DNA of 64,000 nt from Maricaulis sp965228215 (GCA_965228215.1 OZ245800.1:2728001-2792000); one strand, 5' to 3'. Numbered from the stretch's first letter, positions 26,826 to 35,234 are shown. The notes: generated from the sequence alone by a model not told the origin. Made by a program: numbers and translations.

Positions 26826-28205
26826 ATGACGATGAAAGCAATGATCGCGGCCGTGGGGCTGGCCGCATCCGCACTGACCGCACCGGGCTTCAGCCAGGTG
26901 ATCGGCGGTGATGTCGATATCGACGGCAGCCGGGATGACGTTGTCTTCCTCGGCGGAGACATGAATGTCTCGGGCCGGGTCGAAGGCGATGTGTCGGGCA
27001 TAGCCGGCGAAGCGCTGATTGATGGCGATGTGACGGGCAGTGTCGAGATTTTCGGTGGTGACATCGAAGTTCGCGGCACGGTCGGCGAGAGTGTCGAGAT
27101 TGCCGGTGGCGATATCGATATCAGTGCTGACGTGGTTGGCGATGTGAACGCGGCCGGCGGTGATGTCGGCATTCGCGGCGCCATCGGCGGCGAGGTCAAC
27201 GCGGCCGGCGGCAATGTCGTGTTCAGCGGCTCGGCAGGCGACGGGGTCAATCTCGGCGGCGGTTATGTCGAGATCACCCAGGGTTCCGAGATCGGGTCCA
27301 ATTCGAACATCGTCGGCGGTGAAGTCGATCTGCACGGCACCTATCAGGGCTATGTCGAGATCGAGGCCGGCGAGGTGACCCTGCACGGACGTTTCCTCGA
27401 CACGGTGGAAGTGACCGCCGAAGAGGTGAATATCGCCTCCAGTGCAGTCATCACCGGCGAATTGCGCGTGCGCTCTCCCTCCGAGCCCAACGTGGCTGAT
27501 GGCGCCGAGATCGGCAGTGTCGACTACCAGTACGAGGCGTTCAATTTCGGCGCCAAGCACTGGGAAGACATCGATATCGATTTCGATGGCCCCTGGCACG
27601 TTATCGGCGCCCCGTTCGAATTCCTTGGCGGAGCCTTTGCCGGCAGTGCCTTCATTCTCGGCATGCTGGCCGTGCTGCTGGCACCGCGCGGTGTGAGCAA
27701 TATCGCTCGCTCCTTCCGTACGCGTCCGGTGAGCTCGGGAGCGCTGGGTTTCATCACCTTCGCACTGTCACCCGTCATCCTGGTCAGCCTGACTGTCCTG
27801 CTGGCAATCACCGTGATCGGTGTCTTCCTCATCCCGCTCCTGTGGGTGTTATATTTCCCGATCCTCTTCCTGGCCTTCGCCTTCGGCGCAATCGTCGTTG
27901 GTGACCTGATCTTCAACCGCTCCGGTGGTGACAGGGATCTCGGCGTTGGAATGCGCGCCCTGTCCCTGTTGCTGGTCCTGGCCGCAACTATGGCACTGGG
28001 CGTGGTGGCCGGTCTCGGCTTCATCGTCGGACTGATCCTGATGTGTATCGGTCTGGGCTCCTGGATCCTGTCCTTCGGCAAGCGCCGTTCTTCGGATGAT
28101 GGCCGGTATAATCGCGACCGTTACGATCGCGAGGAACGGGACAATCGCCGCCGGGAACCGGAACATGACGAGAGTGTAACGGAGGAAGCTCCCGACGAGG
28201 GGTGA
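26826..28205 (+). CDS. Exported beta-solenoid protein with C-terminal membrane domain, paralogue 3
   Basis: 459 residues. Signal peptide 1-24 (APGFSQ), 17-residue repeats about 30-215 (IRGAIGGEVNAAGGNVV, VRGTVGESVEIAGGDID), a short link, then about four hydrophobic helices at 260-415 (GFITFALSPVILVSLTVLLA, ITVIGVFLIPLLWVLYFPIL, LLLVLAATMALGVVAGLGFI), and a charged Arg/Glu/Asp tail. Members of this layout are often labelled polymer-forming or bactofilin-like. It would hold the solenoid on the periplasmic side. GGGAGAAAG precedes the ATG. It lies 51 bases after paralogue 2 and 60 before the peptidase. Confidence 0.8.
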   Translation: MTMKAMIAAVGLAASALTAPGFSQVIGGDVDIDGSRDDVVFLGGDMNVSGRVEGDVSGIAGEALIDGDVTGSVEIFGGDIEVRGTVGESVEIAGGDIDISADVVGDVNAAGGDVGIRGAIGGEVNAAGGNVVFSGSAGDGVNLGGGYVEITQGSEIGSNSNIVGGEVDLHGTYQGYVEIEAGEVTLHGRFLDTVEVTAEEVNIASSAVITGELRVRSPSEPNVADGAEIGSVDYQYEAFNFGAKHWEDIDIDFDGPWHVIGAPFEFLGGAFAGSAFILGMLAVLLAPRGVSNIARSFRTRPVSSGALGFITFALSPVILVSLTVLLAITVIGVFLIPLLWVLYFPILFLAFAFGAIVVGDLIFNRSGGDRDLGVGMRALSLLLVLAATMALGVVAGLGFIVGLILMCIGLGSWILSFGKRRSSDDGRYNRDRYDREERDNRRREPEHDESVTEEAPDEG

Positions 28206-28265
28206 CCTGCCGCCAAACGCGCGCTAATCCTGCTGCGAAACCCAAACGGGCAAGCGGGGATGAGA

Positions 28266-30698
28266 ATGCGTACACCTTACATGATCGCGCTGGCTGCAGC
28301 GGTCGCGACGCTCAACGTCGCGGCCGCTCAGCCCAATCAGCAGACCGTCAATGACTGGCGTGATGCCTTTCGGCAGCTGGAAGACGAGGACTGGCCGTCG
28401 CCGAACCGGGAACGTCGCGCCACGGGCGCGCCGGGTCCGGATTACTGGCAGCAGCAGGTCGATTACGACATCGACATCCACCTGAATGAGCGCACCAATC
28501 GCCTGACCGGCACCGAGACGGTCACCTATACCAACAATGCGCCTGACGAGCTGGGCTTCCTCTGGTTCCTGCTCGACCAGAACCGCTTCCGTCCCGATTC
28601 CATGGCCGTGATGACCGAGACCGTCGGTGGTGGCGGACGTGCAGCGGGCCGTGTCGGCGGTGCGATGCCGGAAGGCATTTCCGAATACGCCGTACGCCGG
28701 CGTCAGCGCCTCGAGAGTGACAATCTCGGCTTCAACATCACGGGTGTGACAGATGCCAATGGCGAACCGATGGACTTCACCATCGTCGACACGCTGATGC
28801 GCATCGATCTCGATGACGAGCTGACGACCGGTGACAGCGTCACCTTCACGATCGAGTGGAACTATAATCTCATCGAGACCCAGGTCGTGGGCGGCCGGGC
28901 CGGCTGGGAATGTTTCGACGAAGAGCATGAAGGCGGCGACTGCATCTACCAGATCGCTCAGTGGTTCCCGCGCGCAGCCGTCTTCTCCGACTATGAGGGC
29001 TGGCACAACAAGGCCTTCCTCGGACGCGGTGAATTCGCCCTGGAATTCGGGGACTACAATGTCTCGATCACGGTGCCGCAGGACTTCATCGTCTCCGCGA
29101 CCGGTGAGCTGCAAAACCCCGAAGACGTCCTGACCGACACCCAGATTTCCCGTCTCGACGAGGCCCGCACCTCCGACGAGCCGGTGTTCATCGTGACGCC
29201 GGACGAGGCGCTGCAGAATGAGCGTCGCGGCACCCGGTCCGAAGCCACCTGGGAATTCGCGGCCGAGAATGTGCGCGATTTTGCCTGGGCCGGGTCGCGG
29301 AAATTCATCTGGGACGCGCAGGGCATCCAGCAGGACGGGCAGGGCGATGCGCCCGATTTCGTCATGGCCATGTCCTTCTATCCCAATGAGAGCGAGCCGC
29401 TCTGGTCGACCTGGTCGACCCGTGCCGTGGAACACACGATCGCCGTCTACAACGAGTTTGCCTTCCCCTATCCCTATCCGACCGCGCAATCCGTGGCCGG
29501 ACCGCAGGGCGGGATGGAATACCCGATGATCACCTTCAATGGCGGCACCTATGGCCGTCCGTCGGTCGATGATGACGGCAATCTGACCTATTCGCTGGGC
29601 TCCAAGCGCGGCCTGATCGGCGTGATCATCCACGAGATCGGCCACATCTATTTCCCGATGGTCGTCAATTCCGACGAACGCCAGTGGACCTGGATGGACG
29701 AGGGCCTGAACTCCTTCCTGCAATTCCAGGCCGAACGTCAGTGGGAAGAGGACCACCCGGTCCGTCGCGGCGATCCGCACACGATCACGTCCTATATGTC
29801 CTCGACGAACCAGATGCCGATCATGACGCAGTCGGATTCGATCCTGCAATTCGGTGCCAATGCCTATTCCAAGCCGACCATCGCCCTGGTCGTTCTGCGG
29901 GAAACCGTGCTGGGCCGCGAATTGTTCGACGAGGCCTTCCGCACCTATTCGGAGCGCTGGCGTTTCCGTCGTCCGACGCCCTATGACTTCTTCCGCACGA
30001 TGGAAGAAGTGTCTGGCGTGGATCTCGACTGGTACTGGCGCGGCTGGTTCTACTCGACCGACCATGTCGATATCTCGCTGGACCGCGTGATCGAGGGCAC
30101 GTTCAACACGGAAAACCCGGAAATCGAGAACGCTCGTGAACGTGCGGAATACCAGGATCAGCCGGAAAGCCTGACCGAAGTGCGCAATGTCGAGGAAGGC
30201 ATTGAGTTCTACGCGGACAGCAATCCGGAAGTCCGGGATTTCTACTCTGCGAACGATCGTTTCACGACGACCAATCGCGAGCGTGAATCCTATGAGAGAA
30301 CGATCGAGGGCCTGCAGGACTGGCAGGTCGACATGCTCAACAGCGATGAGCGCATCTACTATCTCGACTTCACCAATGAAGGCGGGCTGGTCATGCCGAT
30401 CATCCTGGAATTCACCTTCGCTGATGGCGGTACCGAAATGGTGCGCATCCCGGCTGAAGTCTGGCGCTACAATCCGGAAAACGTGACCTGGACCTACATG
30501 ACCGACCGCGAGGTCGTTTCGGTCGAGCTCGATCCGCTCTGGGAAACCGCCGACGCCGACCGCTCGGACAATTACTTCCCGCCGCGCATCGAGCCGTCGC
30601 GCCTCGAGATCTATCGCCGTTCGGCCTCCGGTTCGAACCCGATGCGTGATCTCGATCAGCGCGTGACGCGCGACAGCATCCGGGCCCGGGAAGAATAA
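28266..30698 (+). CDS. Exported M1-family zinc metallopeptidase
   Basis: 810 residues with a signal peptide (MRTPYMIALAAAVATLNVAAAQ). The catalytic site is complete: HEIGH with His456, Glu457 and His460, and the third ligand Glu479 in WMDEGLNSF, 19 residues later as in M1 enzymes. GGMEYPMITF is the family's exopeptidase-like motif. It should act on peptides or proteins in the periplasm or outside. Two ATGs are possible (28260 and 28266); the second has better spacing from AGCGGGG. Its stop overlaps the next start (TAATG). Confidence 0.9.
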   Translation: MRTPYMIALAAAVATLNVAAAQPNQQTVNDWRDAFRQLEDEDWPSPNRERRATGAPGPDYWQQQVDYDIDIHLNERTNRLTGTETVTYTNNAPDELGFLWFLLDQNRFRPDSMAVMTETVGGGGRAAGRVGGAMPEGISEYAVRRRQRLESDNLGFNITGVTDANGEPMDFTIVDTLMRIDLDDELTTGDSVTFTIEWNYNLIETQVVGGRAGWECFDEEHEGGDCIYQIAQWFPRAAVFSDYEGWHNKAFLGRGEFALEFGDYNVSITVPQDFIVSATGELQNPEDVLTDTQISRLDEARTSDEPVFIVTPDEALQNERRGTRSEATWEFAAENVRDFAWAGSRKFIWDAQGIQQDGQGDAPDFVMAMSFYPNESEPLWSTWSTRAVEHTIAVYNEFAFPYPYPTAQSVAGPQGGMEYPMITFNGGTYGRPSVDDDGNLTYSLGSKRGLIGVIIHEIGHIYFPMVVNSDERQWTWMDEGLNSFLQFQAERQWEEDHPVRRGDPHTITSYMSSTNQMPIMTQSDSILQFGANAYSKPTIALVVLRETVLGRELFDEAFRTYSERWRFRRPTPYDFFRTMEEVSGVDLDWYWRGWFYSTDHVDISLDRVIEGTFNTENPEIENARERAEYQDQPESLTEVRNVEEGIEFYADSNPEVRDFYSANDRFTTTNRERESYERTIEGLQDWQVDMLNSDERIYYLDFTNEGGLVMPIILEFTFADGGTEMVRIPAEVWRYNPENVTWTYMTDREVVSVELDPLWETADADRSDNYFPPRIEPSRLEIYRRSASGSNPMRDLDQRVTRDSIRAREE

Positions 30699-31201
30699 TG
30701 CGCCTGGCGGCTCTCCTTGCCGTCCTGGCCGGGGCTGTTCTCGTGGCAGCCCCGGTCGAGGCACATCGGGTTCATGCCGGTGTGACCGAGATTACAATCA
30801 ATCCGCGAACGGACGAGATGGAGATCATCCATCGTGTCTTCGCCCACGACCTGGTCGAGGCTCTTGGCCATGATGACCGGGATGCGGCGGAGTATTTCGC
30901 GGACCCGGACGGTCTGGCGGAGATCGGGGAATATTTCTCGGCCCGTTTCCGGTTTGCCGATGGGACCGGGCGGCTCTTCGAGCTGGAATTCGTGGGGGCG
31001 GAGGTCGATGGCGAATTCGGCTGGATCTATTTCGCCGCCTCGCCGCCGGCCGAACTCGAAGCCTTCATCGTCGACAATGACGTCCTGTCTGGTCATTTCG
31101 ACGATCAGATCATGATGACCAATCTGCGCTTCAACTCGCATGTGCGGACCGCCATGCAGGGACCGGGTCGCAGAAACCCGGTCCGGCTGCGGTTCGACTA
31201 G
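30698..31201 (+). CDS. Secreted DUF6702-like protein
   Basis: 167 residues with signal peptide MRLAALLAVLAGAVLVAAPVEA. The mature part starts HRVHAGVTEITINPRTDEME and ends NLRFNSHVRTAMQ, the pattern of DUF6702 proteins, which often sit beside M1 peptidases. It is translationally coupled to the peptidase. Function is unknown. The last codons contain an 8-bp hairpin (31161-31168 with 31076+100 to 31183 region, GACCGGGT/ACCCGGTC), and the stop itself lies in another hairpin. Confidence 0.75.
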   Translation: MRLAALLAVLAGAVLVAAPVEAHRVHAGVTEITINPRTDEMEIIHRVFAHDLVEALGHDDRDAAEYFADPDGLAEIGEYFSARFRFADGTGRLFELEFVGAEVDGEFGWIYFAASPPAELEAFIVDNDVLSGHFDDQIMMTNLRFNSHVRTAMQGPGRRNPVRLRFD

Positions 31202-31219
31202 GCAGGGGAAGGCCTAGTC
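31196..31219. terminator. Hairpin carrying the stop codons of two convergent genes
   Basis: GACTAGGC (31196-31203) and GCCTAGTC (31212-31219) are perfect 8-base complements around AGGGGAAG. Each arm contains the TAG stop of one of the two convergent genes. It could serve as a shared transcript end. No T-tract follows, so the call is tentative. Confidence 0.45.
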
Positions 31220-32632
31220 GGCGAAACGGGCATTGATCCAGTCGCTGACGAGCATCATCGCTTCAGGATCAAACGTTTCCTCGATCTGCGCATATTCCAT
31301 CATCGAGCCGGTCTCGGCGTTCTGGAACATGTGGTTGAGCCCATCCAGCATCATCACCGTTGCGTCGGGATGATCGCGGGTTGCGGCTTCGATCGCGGGC
31401 AGGTTCATCTGTGATGACACCTGAACGTCCAGACTGCCGCCAATGGCCAGGAGCGGCGTTGTCATCGAGGCCAGCCAGGGCTGCGGGTCGTGGCGAAGGA
31501 ACCAGCGATTCCAGGGGCGCAGTGTGGTGGAGATGATCCGGTCACGCAGGTGCGGGCTTTCACCGAGATCCTCCATCACTTCCTCGGTCAGGATCTCCTG
31601 GAGCCGGATTTCGGCCGCGCTGTATGACAGGTCGGACGCGGCGACGGCCATAATGCGGCGCTGTACGCCTTCTGCCTTGGCGTAATCCTCGTCACTGACG
31701 CCCTGGAATCTCGCCAGCGTGCGTGTCTGGTCGAGCATCAGGGTCTGAGTGTCCACGCCGGGTCCGGCCAGCATGACCGCAAATCCGAGGTCCGGCGTGC
31801 TGCGGGCGACCAGCGGCGCAATCAGGCCGCCTTCGCTGTGCCCGACGATGCCGATTGCCTGCGGATCGATGTCGGCACGGGCGCGCAGGAAGACGAACGC
31901 AGCTTCGGCATCTGTCGCGAAATCGGCGGAGGTCGCCGCGCCGAAATCGCCAGTGGATTCCTCGAAACCGCGATCATCATAACGAAGCACAGCGATGCCC
32001 TGTCGGGTGAGATGGTCCGCGAGGACCGCGAATGTGCGATGCGTGAAGACATTCTGGTCGCGATCCTGGGGACCCGATCCGCTGACGAGGATGGCAGCGG
32101 GGAAGGGGCCTTCGCCATGCGGCAGGGTCAGAGTGCCGGCCAGCGTGACATCCGGCGCCTTGCTGTTGGTGAAGCGGACCTCCTCGACCAGATAATCGAA
32201 CGGAGCTTGCGGTTCCTGCGGCCGGCGATGGGCCGCGACGTCTTCGGTATCCGGACGACTGAATTCCAGCGGCATCGCCCCAACCTGGGTGAAGGTGCCG
32301 ACATAGGCGGCACGGTCTTCATTCCAGCCGCCGGCATAGGAAATCGCCGCCGCGGACAGGGTGAATTCAAACGTTTCGCCGATACTGACCGTATCAAGCG
32401 GAATTTTCTGACCCGGGGCTTCATCCAGGCTTTCAAGCACGCCGGTGAAACCCTCTTCGGTCCGCTCAACGGTGATCAAGAGACGCATGCTGCCGCCCGG
32501 CACCTCGAGCACGCCCAGCCAGTCGCCCGTCATGGTGTCGCTTGGGGATGTATCCTGGGCCGAGACCGGAAGATGGATAATGAGGAAAACGAGGAGGGCA
32601 TAGCCCAGTCGCAAGAGTGCAGGATTGAACAT
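31214..32632 (-). CDS. Exported alpha/beta hydrolase (serine esterase type)
   Basis: 472 residues with signal peptide MFNPALLRLGYALLVFLIIHLPVSAQ. Residues 30-125 form a beta-rich N-terminal domain seen in exported hydrolases (MTGDWLGVLEVPGGSMRLLI). The hydrolase domain has the nucleophile Ser266 in GHSEGG, VSGSGPQDRDQN as oxyanion region, and late acid and base in SLDVQVSSQ and LDGLNHMFQ. It probably cleaves esters in the periplasm. AGGA precedes the ATG. It converges on the DUF6702-like gene. Confidence 0.85.
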   Translation of the reverse strand: MFNPALLRLGYALLVFLIIHLPVSAQDTSPSDTMTGDWLGVLEVPGGSMRLLITVERTEEGFTGVLESLDEAPGQKIPLDTVSIGETFEFTLSAAAISYAGGWNEDRAAYVGTFTQVGAMPLEFSRPDTEDVAAHRRPQEPQAPFDYLVEEVRFTNSKAPDVTLAGTLTLPHGEGPFPAAILVSGSGPQDRDQNVFTHRTFAVLADHLTRQGIAVLRYDDRGFEESTGDFGAATSADFATDAEAAFVFLRARADIDPQAIGIVGHSEGGLIAPLVARSTPDLGFAVMLAGPGVDTQTLMLDQTRTLARFQGVSDEDYAKAEGVQRRIMAVAASDLSYSAAEIRLQEILTEEVMEDLGESPHLRDRIISTTLRPWNRWFLRHDPQPWLASMTTPLLAIGGSLDVQVSSQMNLPAIEAATRDHPDATVMMLDGLNHMFQNAETGSMMEYAQIEETFDPEAMMLVSDWINARFAD

Positions 32633-32711
32633 GGGATTTTCCTGATTTTGGCAAGCCGGTATCGCTGACCCGCTAAACGCGGGCCTTACAGGCTTGGAGG
32701 ATGGTGGGGGT

Positions 32712-32731
32712 GCCGGGGCCGCAGCCCCGGC
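32712..32731. terminator. GC hairpin between two leftward genes
   Basis: GCCGGGGC (32712-32719) and GCCCCGGC (32724-32731) are perfect complements around CGCA, eleven bases past the stop of the SdpI-like gene. It may be an RNA end or a palindromic repeat remnant; no T-run is present. Confidence 0.4.
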
Positions 32732-32741
32732 GTTCAGGTAT

Positions 32742-33329
32742 CTATTTGCGCAGGGCTTTCATCGCCGCGCGGCCCATCATGATCGCCATGCCGATACCCA
32801 GGACGGTCATGGAGGCGGGCAAAGCCAGGTCGAGCGGGCCGAAGGCCCAGATCAGGCCGTAGAGCAGGCCGGTGGTCATGAACATCATGCCGGCAAAGCG
32901 GTTGAAGGCCTGCTGTGTTTCCGGCGAACATTCCTTGCCGGACAGGGACGCCGCGCGCTTGGGGACGAAATTGCCCCACAGGATCATCACAACGGCAAAG
33001 GTGATCCCCATCGCCCTCTGCTCGACTGCATCGGTGATGGTTTCGATCCCGGAGGTGAACAGCACAGTCAGGGCGAGCGGAACGGCCAGCATCAGGCCCG
33101 CCGCCGCAACGGAGGTCCGGATAGCGACGCGGTCTTCCCGCTCGAATTCAGTGAGCTCACCGCGGAATTTGAGGCGTTCGACGATGAACCAGGAGATGGG
33201 CATGATCGCCATGGCGAAACCCCAGACCCAGGCCATGCCGGGCTCACGGACAATCATGACGGCTCCCAGCACGATGACGAGGGTGAGCATGAGAAGCGGA
33301 GGAATGAGATTGGGGCGGGTCGTATTCAT
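32742..33329 (-). CDS. SdpI-like integral membrane protein
   Basis: 195 residues with about six hydrophobic segments. MILWGNFVPKRAA and SPETQQAFNRFAGMMF resemble the GNYMPK and helix features of SdpI, the B. subtilis membrane immunity/signalling protein that sequesters the repressor SdpR. The family match is by eye and not strong. AAGGAGG precedes the ATG. It overlaps the sdpR-like regulator gene by four bases, the same pairing as sdpRI, which supports the call. Confidence 0.65.
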   Translation of the reverse strand: MNTTRPNLIPPLLMLTLVIVLGAVMIVREPGMAWVWGFAMAIMPISWFIVERLKFRGELTEFEREDRVAIRTSVAAAGLMLAVPLALTVLFTSGIETITDAVEQRAMGITFAVVMILWGNFVPKRAASLSGKECSPETQQAFNRFAGMMFMTTGLLYGLIWAFGPLDLALPASMTVLGIGMAIMMGRAAMKALRK

Positions 33330-33613
33330 GATTGGTCCTCCTTTTGCGGAGTTTCTCCGAGCCCGAACGTCCGGGCGAATCCTAAAAGTGCGTCCTCGAG
33401 GACACTCAGCTTGATGCGGTAGATGACGGACTTTCCGTCCTTGGTGGCCGCAACAAGATTGGCGTCTTTCAGAACAGCGAAATGGGCCGACATCGTCGGT
33501 TTCGAGACGTCGAATTCCGCGGCGAGTTCCCCCGCGGTCATCGGCTTTTCCCGAAGAAGTTCCAGAACCCGGCGTCGTGTCGGGTCGGACAGGGCTTTGA
33601 AGACAGTGCTCAT
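33326..33613 (-). CDS. SdpR-type ArsR-family autorepressor
   Basis: 95 residues starting MSTVFKALSDPTRRRVLELL, nearly the standard SdpR/ArsR start, followed by a winged helix-turn-helix (MTAGELAAEFDVSKPTMSAH). No metal-binding Cys is seen, consistent with the SdpR branch. An upstream in-frame start at 33649 was rejected. Paired TTAGCTAA palindromes lie just upstream, one over its own -10, so it should repress itself and the SdpI-like gene, and perhaps the divergent lipA. Confidence 0.85.
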   Translation of the reverse strand: MSTVFKALSDPTRRRVLELLREKPMTAGELAAEFDVSKPTMSAHFAVLKDANLVAATKDGKSVIYRIKLSVLEDALLGFARTFGLGETPQKEDQS

Positions 33614-33620
33614 GATTAGA

Positions 33621-33649
33621 CAATTAGCTAATCGACAAATTGAAGTCAA
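33621..33649 (-). promoter_or_regulatory. Predicted promoter of the sdpR-like gene
   Basis: On the minus strand TTGACT (33649-33644), 17 bases, TAATTG (33626-33621). The -10 ends only seven bases before the ATG, so the transcript would begin at or next to the start codon (leaderless). Prediction from sequence only. Confidence 0.5.
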
Positions 33650-33664
33650 TAGACGTTTAGCTAA
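33624..33664. promoter_or_regulatory. Paired operator palindromes (TTAGCTAA) between sdpR-like and lipA
   Basis: Perfect palindromes TTAGCTAA at 33624-33631 (extended to ATTAGCTAAT) and at 33657-33664 have centres 33 bases apart, about three helix turns. The first overlaps the predicted -10 of the sdpR-like gene. ArsR-type repressors bind short AT-rich palindromes like these. Confidence 0.6.
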
Positions 33665-33756
33665 TTATCGAAATAATTCGAGCGCAGCATAAATGCATGC
33701 CGGGCAGTACACTCATCACGCTTGATGATTCCGCCTGTTCCGCCTATGTCCCGCTC

Positions 33757-34734
33757 ATGGCCAATCTGATCGATAATACGGCTCGCTCTGCAGCGAGCGA
33801 CGCACGCGCCGCACGCCATCCGGAAAAGCAGAAGCGTCCGGATACGCCGGTCCTGCGCAAGCCGGACTGGATCCGCGTGAAGGCACCGCTCGGCAAGACC
33901 TTCTCCGAAACGCAGAAAATCGTGAAAGAGGGTGGGCTCGTCACGGTTTGCGAAGAGGCGGGCTGTCCGAATATCGGCGAATGCTGGGATCAGAAACACG
34001 CCACTTTCATGATCCTGGGCGATACCTGCACGCGCGCCTGCTCTTTCTGCAATGTGAAGACTGGCCTGCCGACGGGTCTGGATCTCGATGAGCATCGCCG
34101 GGTCGCCGAAGCCGTGGCCCAGATGGGTCTCAACCACGTCGTCATCACCTCGGTGGACCGGGATGATCTCAATGACGGCGGTGCCCAGCAATTCGTCGAC
34201 GTCATCAATTCCATCCGCGCGACCTCGCCGGGAACCTCGATCGAGATCCTGACGCCGGACTTCCTCCGCAAGGACGGCGCGGCAGAGGCCGTCATCGACG
34301 CCAATCCGGACGTGTTCAACCACAATCTGGAAACCGTGCCGCGGCTCTATCTCTCGATCCGTCCCGGCGCGCGCTATTACCATTCCCTGCGTCTGCTTGA
34401 GCGCGTGAAGGAGCGTGATCCGTCGCAATTCACCAAGTCCGGCATCATGGTCGGCCTTGGCGAGACGAAGGAAGAAGTCATGCAGGTGATGGACGACATG
34501 CGGTCCGCCGGCATCGATTTCCTGACGATCGGCCAGTATCTCCAGCCCACGCGGAAACACGCCGCTGTCGACCGTTTCGTTACGCCGGACGAGTTCAAGG
34601 CCTATGAGACCATTGCCCGGGCCAAGGGTTTCCTGATGGTCTCCGCCACGCCGCTGACCCGGTCCAGCCACCATGCCGGCGAGGACTTCGCGAAGCTGAA
34701 GGCCGCGCGTGATGCGGGACTTTCGCGCTCGTGA
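33757..34734 (+). CDS. lipA: Lipoyl synthase
   Basis: 325 residues. It inserts two sulfurs into octanoyl groups on E2/H proteins using radical SAM chemistry. The auxiliary cluster ligands are in CEEAGCPNIGEC and the radical SAM cluster in CTRACSFC, with the conserved RSSHHAGEDF near the end. MANLIDNT at 33757 is chosen as start because the family begins shortly before RHPEK/LRKPDWIRVKAP; ATG at 33697 would add 20 atypical residues. No clear ribosome site precedes either. It supplies lipoate for PdhB and PdhC. Confidence 0.96.
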   Translation: MANLIDNTARSAASDARAARHPEKQKRPDTPVLRKPDWIRVKAPLGKTFSETQKIVKEGGLVTVCEEAGCPNIGECWDQKHATFMILGDTCTRACSFCNVKTGLPTGLDLDEHRRVAEAVAQMGLNHVVITSVDRDDLNDGGAQQFVDVINSIRATSPGTSIEILTPDFLRKDGAAEAVIDANPDVFNHNLETVPRLYLSIRPGARYYHSLRLLERVKERDPSQFTKSGIMVGLGETKEEVMQVMDDMRSAGIDFLTIGQYLQPTRKHAAVDRFVTPDEFKAYETIARAKGFLMVSATPLTRSSHHAGEDFAKLKAARDAGLSRS

Positions 34735-35234
34735 CGACGGATATTTCCGAACAACACCGGCAGTTTTTCTCCGCAGACGACTTGTTCGATCTTGTGAGTG
34801 ACGTGACTCGCTATCCGGACTTCATCAGTCACATTACCGCGTTGCGTCTAGTTTCAGATTCATCACACGCCGAGTTTCGCGATTTCGTTGCCCAGGTGCG
34901 CGTGCGCTACAAAATGGTCGCCGAAACTTTCTCAACACGTGTGATCGCGGACCCAGTTAAACGCACGATCGATGTGAGTTTTGTGGCAGGACCGTTTCGC
35001 ACTCTGGAAAACCAGTGGTGTTTCGTGCCGCTCAGCGACGGATCTACCCTCGTCAAATTCCGCATTCGAGCGGCATTCAAGAACGGGTTTTTGCAGATGC
35101 TGTTAGACAGTAATCGCGACCGGGCTGCTCGTGTCCTGATGGGCAAATTCATGGCAGAAGCCGGTCGCCGCTATGACCCGGCTGGAGAGCCTTCTCTCGA
35201 CCTAACTGAAGAGATCAACGCCCTCAGCCAGTAG
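34731..35234 (+). CDS. COQ10/RatA-like START-domain protein
   Basis: 167 residues from a GTG that overlaps the lipA stop (GTGA). DDLFDLVSDVTRYPDFISHI, then FVAGPFRTLENQWCFVPL and TLVKFRIRAAFKN, are the START/polyketide-cyclase pattern of COQ10 and RatA. In alphaproteobacteria this gene regularly follows lipA. A ubiquinone-binding role is the usual inference; RatA toxin function is known only for E. coli. Its 3' end overlaps the convergent cinA-type gene by 33 bases. Confidence 0.85.
   Translation: MTTDISEQHRQFFSADDLFDLVSDVTRYPDFISHITALRLVSDSSHAEFRDFVAQVRVRYKMVAETFSTRVIADPVKRTIDVSFVAGPFRTLENQWCFVPLSDGSTLVKFRIRAAFKNGFLQMLLDSNRDRAARVLMGKFMAEAGRRYDPAGEPSLDLTEEINALSQ

Noticed and set aside
28224..30764. 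Long open frame on the minus strand opposite the M1 peptidase
   Set aside because: It mirrors the coding frame of a gene with a complete zinc site, has low-complexity Arg/Asp/Ile-rich sequence and no family motif. Long antisense frames are expected in GC-rich DNA.
32663..32731. GC-rich hairpins as a second copy of the pdhC repeat
   Set aside because: Stem sequences differ from the pdhC element and only general GC-palindrome character is shared; a terminator explanation is enough.
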